From NCBI GenBank assembly GCA_022508735.1, contig JAFLUQ010000054.1, forward strand, positions 1 through 13,185: DNA of 13,185 nucleotides. Direction: 5' to 3'. Of this stretch, positions 7,970 to 13,185 are shown piece by piece; the first letter of the stretch is position 1, and every line of letters begins with the position of its first letter. Source of the DNA: Oscillospiraceae bacterium. GTDB lineage: Bacteria; Bacillota; Clostridia; UMGS1883. The translations under genes and the position numbers were made by a program. The notes beneath the pieces were generated by a model that saw only the letters and a list, made by a program, of their open reading frames with translations, had not been told where the DNA came from and searched no databases.

Positions 7970-8950
7970 ATGGAATTTGAAGCATTTGCCGAAGCGGCCT
8001 TAGAGGCCGCGCAGGCGGGCGAGCTCACCGAGATAGACCCGGAGCTCTTAAACGACTATAACGAGATCTTTAAAAGCGACCTTGGGGATATTGCCGAGGC
8101 CGAGCTTGAGGACGAAACAGTCGGCGAGGCAATGGAGTCGGCGAGCTCTCTCGAGGACGAATATAACGAGATTTTTAAAAGCGATATTGAGGATGAAATA
8201 ATTGACGAGGCCTCGGAGCCTGACGACCTGCACGAGGCTGAAGCCGAAGCCGAAACAGACGACGCGGCAGTGGACAGGCTCACCGAGGAGGCGCCGCAGG
8301 AGTTCATAGATGAATTTAATGAGTCATACGACGGCGCGCTTAAAGACGAGCTTGAGGATGAGCAGACCGACAGAGATGTTGAAAAGCTCTCAGACAAATC
8401 GGTGACACAAAAAATAGCGGACGCCGTCAAAGAAATATTGGACCCCGATATATATAACAGCACCTATAAGGACCGTATAGACAGAACCCCCGATGAATCC
8501 GGCAAAAAAGGCCACTGGACCGGTGAACGCGGCGAGTCGGTGTTCATACCGAACAATCCGGCTGTCAAGCTGCTTCTTAAAAGCTTCGGCCTCGAGGGCA
8601 TCCCCTACAAAAACGGCATTCCCGATTTTTCAAAGGTTTCAGCCTGCACTGTTAAGATCGACAATATGAGCGAGCTAAGAGATCAGAGCAAAACCGATAA
8701 TTTCGGTCAGTGCGACGCAAAATGCGCCGAAGCGTGGAACAAAGAGGCCAAGGACGGAAAAACCGACTGGACAGCCGACGACGTCGCCAAATGGCGTGAA
8801 CAAAACGGCTATACTTGGCATGAAAGAAACGACATGAAAACCTGTGACCTCGTGCCAAGCTCAATAAACAGCTATTTTTCTCACCTTGGAGGCGTGTCGG
8901 AAGCCAAAAGCCGCGACGCGGTATATACGGGCAGCAAGCTTTATGATTAG
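7970..8950 (+). CDS. Acidic-repeat protein with C-terminal HNH/ENDO VII (WHH-like) nuclease domain
   Basis: 326 residues, no signal peptide. Residues 1-150 are strongly acidic and carry YNEIFKSD motifs at 30-37 and 65-72 (35 apart) and a degenerate copy near 113-126. From about 170 the sequence matches the layout of HNH/ENDO VII toxin nucleases: GHWTGERGES, then GIPYKNGIPDF ending at F220, then GYTWHERND with W283-H284, LVP at 294-296, and IN-x4-H-LGG with N300 and H305. H284, N300 and H305 are the likely metal-binding and catalytic set. Compared with the usual WHH pattern the second His is Glu285 and the middle His is Asn300, so activity is not assured. Such domains normally end secreted polymorphic toxins; here there is no LXG, RHS or filamentous front end and no adjacent immunity gene. 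AAGGGG (7955-7960) precedes the start, 13 bases after the ATPase stop. The predicted role is the DNA-cleaving effector of the cassette. Confidence 0.8.
   Translation: MEFEAFAEAALEAAQAGELTEIDPELLNDYNEIFKSDLGDIAEAELEDETVGEAMESASSLEDEYNEIFKSDIEDEIIDEASEPDDLHEAEAEAETDDAAVDRLTEEAPQEFIDEFNESYDGALKDELEDEQTDRDVEKLSDKSVTQKIADAVKEILDPDIYNSTYKDRIDRTPDESGKKGHWTGERGESVFIPNNPAVKLLLKSFGLEGIPYKNGIPDFSKVSACTVKIDNMSELRDQSKTDNFGQCDAKCAEAWNKEAKDGKTDWTADDVAKWREQNGYTWHERNDMKTCDLVPSSINSYFSHLGGVSEAKSRDAVYTGSKLYD
8057..8184 (+). repeat. Internal direct repeat encoding the YNEIFKSD motif
   Basis: 23-base copies at 8057-8079 and 8162-8184 match at 22 positions and lie 105 bases (35 codons) apart. They encode YNEIFKSD twice in the acidic region of the nuclease protein. 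The near-identity at DNA level suggests a fairly recent duplication or selection on the exact peptide. Confidence 0.75.
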
Positions 8951-8991
8951 TGAGCGGCCCGCAAAATATTTATTGAATGACCGGTGAACTT

Positions 8992-9034
8992 AAAAACAGC
9001 GCTGTCAGGGATAAGCCCGGCCGCGCTGTTTTTT
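8992..9034 (+). terminator. Rho-independent terminator of the Sel1-ATPase-nuclease operon
   Basis: AACAGCGC (8995-9002) pairs perfectly with GCGCTGTT (9023-9030) across a 20-base loop that contains a possible GGG/CCC inner stem, and a run of six T's (9029-9034) follows. A-rich sequence before the left arm could extend the stem and give some function from the other strand. It separates the nuclease operon from the SLH operon. Confidence 0.88.
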
Positions 9035-9072
9035 ACGCCGCACTGAATTTTTACAAAAAATGCTAAACAGAC

Positions 9073-9101
9073 TTGAAAAATATAAAAAAATATGATACAA
9101 T
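9073..9101 (+). promoter_or_regulatory. Sigma-A-like promoter of the SLH/vWA operon
   Basis: TTGAAA (9073-9078), a 17-base A/T spacer and TACAAT (9096-9101) form a good housekeeping promoter. The transcript should begin near 9108, just before the GGAGG ribosome binding site at 9121-9125. No dyad comparable to the two upstream ones was seen here. Confidence 0.75.
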
Positions 9102-9134
9102 TATACAAATTCCAATAATCGGAGGTATCACAGG

Positions 9135-10565
9135 ATGAAGAAAAAAATCGTATCAGCAATGTTCCTTATGCTCCTCGTTATCTGTTCCGTGCACGCATTA
9201 GCCGCGGAAAGCTTTGATGACGGTGAGTACAGCCGCGCTGTTTCCGTCAGTGAGGGCGTTTGGCAGGAGTTCACCTTCAGTGACGACCTGTTATTCAAGG
9301 TGGATGTTTCCGACAAGGGCACAACTACCGTGTTTGAGGTCAATGCCAACGGCTATGACGGCTATTTGCAGTACTATGTATTCACCAAGGGAGACTACAC
9401 CTTCCTCACTCAGAACAATGTGGGCTCCATTCCCGGCTACATAAGCGTGCCCCACGTTGACAACTTCTACTCCAGCTACATCAAGCTCGAGTACGCTAAT
9501 CCCACAAACGCCGCGCTGATAAACAAGCCCCTGAAGGTGCGGCTCAGAACCGTTAAGACAGACATTTCAGGCTGGGAGAGCGCCGCTAAGATCGGCCTCA
9601 ACGAGGATCACACCGTGACCTTCTCGTCAATGAGCGACAATAAATGGTATAAGCTGATAGTTCCCGACGAGCAGTTCAAATACACCTTTACCATGCGTTC
9701 GCCCTCTTCGGGCTGCTTTATCGCCGAGCTCTATTCCGAGGAGGACCTTCTCGCCGGCGGCAGCCGCTCCTCCTTCAGCGACTGCATAAGCCTTGACGTG
9801 TCAAGAAGCACCATAACCGCGCAGATGGGCAAGGGCACCTACTACATTCATTTATACCCGGTTCCGTTCTACGACGGAGTGCTGGGCTCAAAGATAGTAT
9901 TCGCCACCGACAATAAAAACAGCAACGAGGTCATTACCACCTCCTTCGGCGCTCAGGTATCCACATGGGCGGCCCCCGAGATAGAAGCGGCCTTCCGCGA
10001 CAATCTCATTCCCGAGATAATGGTGAATTTTGACCTTACGAAGAAGGTCACCAGAGGCGAATTTGCGGCCATAGCCGTTCAGCTGTATGAAAACATGGCA
10101 AAGCGCACCGTTGAGGAAGCTATAAACTGCACCTTTGTCGACATAACGCACGACGACAATGCCGTGGCAATAAGAAAGGCCTATCAGATAGATGTGGCTC
10201 AGGGCACCTCCGCCACCACCTACGCTCCCCTCGACAACATAAACCGCGAGCAGCTTGCCACAATGCTCTGCCGCGTGATCAAGAAATACAGCCACCCCAG
10301 CTGGACGATGGCCACAGACGATGACTTCATTATGCAGACCCATATTGAAAGGCTGTTCGACGACGACGACCAGATCTCCGATTGGGCAAAGCCGTCGGTC
10401 TATTTCATGGCGGGCTATGGCATCATTCAGGGCGTAGACGCTACCCACTTTGCCCCCAAGAACGAGACGACCCAGCAGGAGGCCTCGGGCTATGCCAGCG
10501 CCACCAGAGAGCAGGCAATAATTCTGGCCCACAGAATATTCAATCAGGCCTATCAGTTTGACTGA
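9135..10565 (+). CDS. Secreted S-layer homology (SLH) domain protein
   Basis: 476-residue exported protein. The signal peptide has lysines at 2-4, a hydrophobic core at 5-19 and a likely cut after Ala23 (HALA|AE). Residues 25-260 look like two beta-sandwich modules resembling PPC-type prepeptidase C-terminal domains (moderate confidence). The C-terminal part from about 276 holds three SLH-like repeats: STWAAPEIEAAF with VTRGEFAAIAVQLYE (305-319), YAPLDNINREQLATML (363 on) and WAKPSVYFMAGYGIIQG with TREQAIILAHRIF (417-470). SLH repeats bind secondary cell-wall polymers and tether proteins outside the peptidoglycan. GGAGG nine bases upstream fixes the start. It has its own promoter and is followed after 24 bases by the vWA/protease gene, so it may anchor that partner. 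No enzyme motif was seen. Confidence 0.85.
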   Translation: MKKKIVSAMFLMLLVICSVHALAAESFDDGEYSRAVSVSEGVWQEFTFSDDLLFKVDVSDKGTTTVFEVNANGYDGYLQYYVFTKGDYTFLTQNNVGSIPGYISVPHVDNFYSSYIKLEYANPTNAALINKPLKVRLRTVKTDISGWESAAKIGLNEDHTVTFSSMSDNKWYKLIVPDEQFKYTFTMRSPSSGCFIAELYSEEDLLAGGSRSSFSDCISLDVSRSTITAQMGKGTYYIHLYPVPFYDGVLGSKIVFATDNKNSNEVITTSFGAQVSTWAAPEIEAAFRDNLIPEIMVNFDLTKKVTRGEFAAIAVQLYENMAKRTVEEAINCTFVDITHDDNAVAIRKAYQIDVAQGTSATTYAPLDNINREQLATMLCRVIKKYSHPSWTMATDDDFIMQTHIERLFDDDDQISDWAKPSVYFMAGYGIIQGVDATHFAPKNETTQQEASGYASATREQAIILAHRIFNQAYQFD

Positions 10566-10589
10566 TCATAAAAAAGGGGCATGACATCA

Positions 10590-13185
10590 ATGAGAAAAAC
10601 GTATTTAAGAAAAATGCTGAGTAGGCTGCTGGCTCTTATGCTCACTTTGTCGCTGCTGCCGGCGTTTTCGCTCACCGCTCACGCGGCTGATAAGGAGATA
10701 ACCGTTAAGGTAAGGGTCACCGCCACGCCTAAGTCCGGCGGCACCCCCGTGGGCGTCAACGGCGCCTGGGTGAATGTGTATTTCGGGCAGGGCCGAAACG
10801 GCGACAACGTTAAATACAGAGGCTCGTTTGTAACCAAAACCGTTGACGGCGTAGAGGGCTACGCCGAGTGCAAGCTGACTGTGCCGGCTGAAGAAGCCGC
10901 TAACGAAAATAAGCTCAATAATTATCTGGCCAAGTTCACCTTCTCGGCCAGCAAAACCGTTGCAAGCGGCAAGGGTATTAACGGCAATGCGCGCGACGCC
11001 CTGTTCGATGTGTATCAGGAGGATCGCCTGCAGCTGGAGCTCCACTCCGAAACCATCGACTACAACGGCAACTGGCTGGGCGAAAAGCTGCCGTTAGGCA
11101 ACGGCAAAGACGTGGATCTGGCCTTTGTGGTGGACGTGAGCGGCTCGATGCAGAACACCATAAACAACGTTAAAAACAACATACGCACCTTTTCTAAATA
11201 TCTGGCCGATGAAGGCCTGAATTTAAGAATAGCCGTGATCGAATACAACAGCAAGCCTGAAGACACCCACGTTTTCGGCGTTGACAAAATGGCCGACAGC
11301 TTAGAGCACACCGTGTGGCTGACCGATGTTGACCGCATGGAGGATATACTGGGCAGCATGAAGGCCGGCGGCGGCGACAAGGAGGTTCCCATTGACGGGC
11401 TTGGCTACCTTGTTCACCACGGCACCATGCGCTGGCGGAGTTCGGCCCACAAGTTCGCCTTTCTGCTGACCGACGAAAACGGCAACGACGACGCCAACAA
11501 CCGCTGGGGCTACACTAATATGGACGATCTGGCCGCGCTCCTCAAGGAGGAGGGCGTGACCACCTCTGTTGTGACGAAAACCTCGGCGGACTTCGAGAAC
11601 ACCTACGGCGTCCTCTATAAGACCACCGGCGGCATGCGGGTGGATATCAATTCAAGCAATTTCGCCGAAAAAATGATAGAAATGGCCGACAGCATCATCG
11701 GCAAGGTCGAGAAGGAGCTTACTCTGGAATTGAGCGAGCCGAGGCTGCTGGTTGATCTTTCGGTGTGCTATTATGCGAATACCGACTACACCAAGGGCAC
11801 CGACGGCGGCAACGACGAGTATTACAACAATATAAAGAAGGCATTGAAAGATTATTCCTCTGATATTGCCGAAGCTACCGACGGCCATGTTTTGATAAAC
11901 AAGGTGTATGTCTTCACAACAGACAATCGACAGAATTTCTATATTTCACCTTTTAGTAAAAATCCGCCCATATCAGCCATGGCGGATATCAGAATAGAAA
12001 CCAGAGGATTAGACTGGTCTGATTATTCTGATTATGATGGTGAGATATTTTACAATACTCCTGAATCAGGATATTCTGAACCCATAATTCACTCAAACGC
12101 AAATACCGGAGGATTTTTTTCAGCCGACTCATATGGCGGCACGCTCGGCGGCAATAGCCAGTTGAGCAGATTCAGTAATTTGAGTGACGACGAGATTGAT
12201 GCTCTTAATGGCAAAAAAACCTTCAATAGAATTCAGTTGAGTTATACGACTGAAGAAGATAGATCCGTTAACGTTACCAATCTTTATGACAAGCAGTTGA
12301 CCCATGAATCCGGGCACTACATAATGACTCTTTACGACGAATATATAAACGGTAATGAGGTCTATTGGGACAACCGCATTGACAACCCTACGGAAGAAAA
12401 TTCCGCCATTCGCCCCCAAGGGGCCGGAGATAACCAGAATTTTGGATTAATGGATGATCAATTTAATTCCATCGAACTGTCAAAGGCCTATGATTATGCT
12501 TATCTTGGCGGAAACTATTCTACGGACGAAATCAACACACGTCAGTCAAAAATGCACCAAAAGTCTGCCGAAGACACACTCGCGGAATTACTTGAAAACG
12601 GCAGGCTGACAATTCGCGACGGTTGGTTTGGGTCAGAAAAAAAGCACGAATATTTCGACACCGGCGAATACGCCGTTAAGTACACAAAGGCTGTGGATCA
12701 CGACCGCACCGCCAAATACGATTTTGCAAGGATTGGCGACGACGATATAATTGACCTGCGCCGAACCCTGCGCCCAACCGCCTCAGGCACATCGGCCACT
12801 ACCCCGGTTCATCAGCCCTTCATTCAGAGGGTTCCCGTATATGAGTCTCTGGCCGACATATTCACGCTTATCAATGAAAACGGCGGTTTAGACCTCAATA
12901 TTAATCCGCTCACCAGAGGAGACGTCAGCGTTTACTCAAGGCTTAACGGCGCGAGCTCCCCCACCCTCCTCAATATGCTGAACGGCGTGGCCGACCTGAA
13001 CCTTGGCGAGGGCGAAAGCGCCGAGGTCACCGTGGTAGCTGAAGAGGGCGGAAAATACCTCAGCAATCAGTACCTCATAGAGCGCTCCGAGCGCTCTGCC
13101 GACGGCTATTTCTATGAAGCCGTGGACGGCACAGGCCTTGCTTACGTAATTCCAAGCGCCGAAAACAGCTATACCTTTATAACTG
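10590..13185 (+). CDS. Secreted vWA protein with CLCA-like HExxH metalloprotease module (C-terminus outside window)
   Basis: 865 residues are visible in one open frame that runs off the window. The signal peptide (RKTYLRKMLSRLL, hydrophobic core, AHA|AD) is cut near residue 32. Residues 35-170 are a beta-rich region. A von Willebrand A domain from about 174 has the metal-ion-dependent adhesion site DVSGSM (D182, S184, S186). From about 385 to 690 the sequence resembles the bacterial N-CLCA region: LLVDLSVCYY, DATDGHVLINKVYVF-like strands, GGTLGG, the zinc motif HESGH (H572, E573, H576) with DEY at 583-585, and FGLM at 618-621. CLCA proteins in animals are self-cleaving zinc proteases, usually with the protease before the vWA domain; here the order is reversed. 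The protease stretch is clearly AT-richer than the rest. AAGGGG ten bases upstream of 10590 favours that ATG over the in-frame ATG at 10581. It is probably a surface-exposed adhesin/protease, co-transcribed with the SLH gene. Confidence 0.85.
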   Translation, partial: MRKTYLRKMLSRLLALMLTLSLLPAFSLTAHAADKEITVKVRVTATPKSGGTPVGVNGAWVNVYFGQGRNGDNVKYRGSFVTKTVDGVEGYAECKLTVPAEEAANENKLNNYLAKFTFSASKTVASGKGINGNARDALFDVYQEDRLQLELHSETIDYNGNWLGEKLPLGNGKDVDLAFVVDVSGSMQNTINNVKNNIRTFSKYLADEGLNLRIAVIEYNSKPEDTHVFGVDKMADSLEHTVWLTDVDRMEDILGSMKAGGGDKEVPIDGLGYLVHHGTMRWRSSAHKFAFLLTDENGNDDANNRWGYTNMDDLAALLKEEGVTTSVVTKTSADFENTYGVLYKTTGGMRVDINSSNFAEKMIEMADSIIGKVEKELTLELSEPRLLVDLSVCYYANTDYTKGTDGGNDEYYNNIKKALKDYSSDIAEATDGHVLINKVYVFTTDNRQNFYISPFSKNPPISAMADIRIETRGLDWSDYSDYDGEIFYNTPESGYSEPIIHSNANTGGFFSADSYGGTLGGNSQLSRFSNLSDDEIDALNGKKTFNRIQLSYTTEEDRSVNVTNLYDKQLTHESGHYIMTLYDEYINGNEVYWDNRIDNPTEENSAIRPQGAGDNQNFGLMDDQFNSIELSKAYDYAYLGGNYSTDEINTRQSKMHQKSAEDTLAELLENGRLTIRDGWFGSEKKHEYFDTGEYAVKYTKAVDHDRTAKYDFARIGDDDIIDLRRTLRPTASGTSATTPVHQPFIQRVPVYESLADIFTLINENGGLDLNINPLTRGDVSVYSRLNGASSPTLLNMLNGVADLNLGEGESAEVTVVAEEGGKYLSNQYLIERSERSADGYFYEAVDGTGLAYVIPSAENSYTFIT

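Noticed and set aside
8951..9134. Small immunity gene for the nuclease
   Set aside because: The gap is filled by a terminator and a promoter; no open frame with a ribosome binding site was found.
10581..10589. ATG at 10581 as start of the vWA protein
   Set aside because: It is one base from the AAGGGG ribosome binding site, too close; ATG 10590 is correctly spaced.

Overview
The window looks like the chromosome of a Gram-positive clostridial bacterium, possibly a gut Oscillospiraceae/Ruminococcaceae-like lineage. The reasons are AGGAGG-type ribosome binding sites, sigma-A promoters close to consensus in AT-rich gaps between GC-richer genes, frequent ATA isoleucine codons, and secreted proteins with signal peptides and S-layer homology (SLH) repeats. 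Lineage below class level is a guess. There are six protein genes. No RNA gene, insertion sequence, integrase, attachment site or CRISPR array was seen.

Layout. (1) 1-499, minus strand: the 5' part of proB (glutamate 5-kinase), a housekeeping gene cut by the window edge. (2) 500-677: a divergent promoter region. One strand drives proB; the other drives a WYL-domain transcription regulator (678-1634), whose -35 element lies inside a perfect inverted repeat. (3) 1635-8950: a tight three-gene operon behind a perfect-consensus promoter. It encodes a 914-residue Sel1-repeat scaffold, an 1149-residue HerA/DUF87-type ATPase (gene overlap 8 nt), and a 326-residue protein with an acidic, motif-repeating front half and an HNH/ENDO VII (WHH-like) nuclease domain at the end. 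A strong intrinsic terminator closes the operon. (4) 9073-13185: a separate envelope operon. It encodes a secreted SLH protein and the first 865 residues of a secreted protein with a von Willebrand A domain followed by a CLCA-like HExxH metalloprotease module.

How the genes may work together. The WYL regulator, Sel1 scaffold, motor ATPase and nuclease form a self-contained cassette between proB and an envelope operon. WYL regulators often control prokaryotic defence loci, and HerA-type ATPases pair with nucleases in several such systems. The combination therefore suggests an ATP-powered, scaffolded nuclease, for either anti-phage defence or toxin export. I do not recognise it as a named system. 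The nuclease has no visible immunity gene, which favours internal control by the Sel1 protein or by its own acidic region. The envelope operon is probably an unrelated cell-surface adhesion or proteolysis unit.
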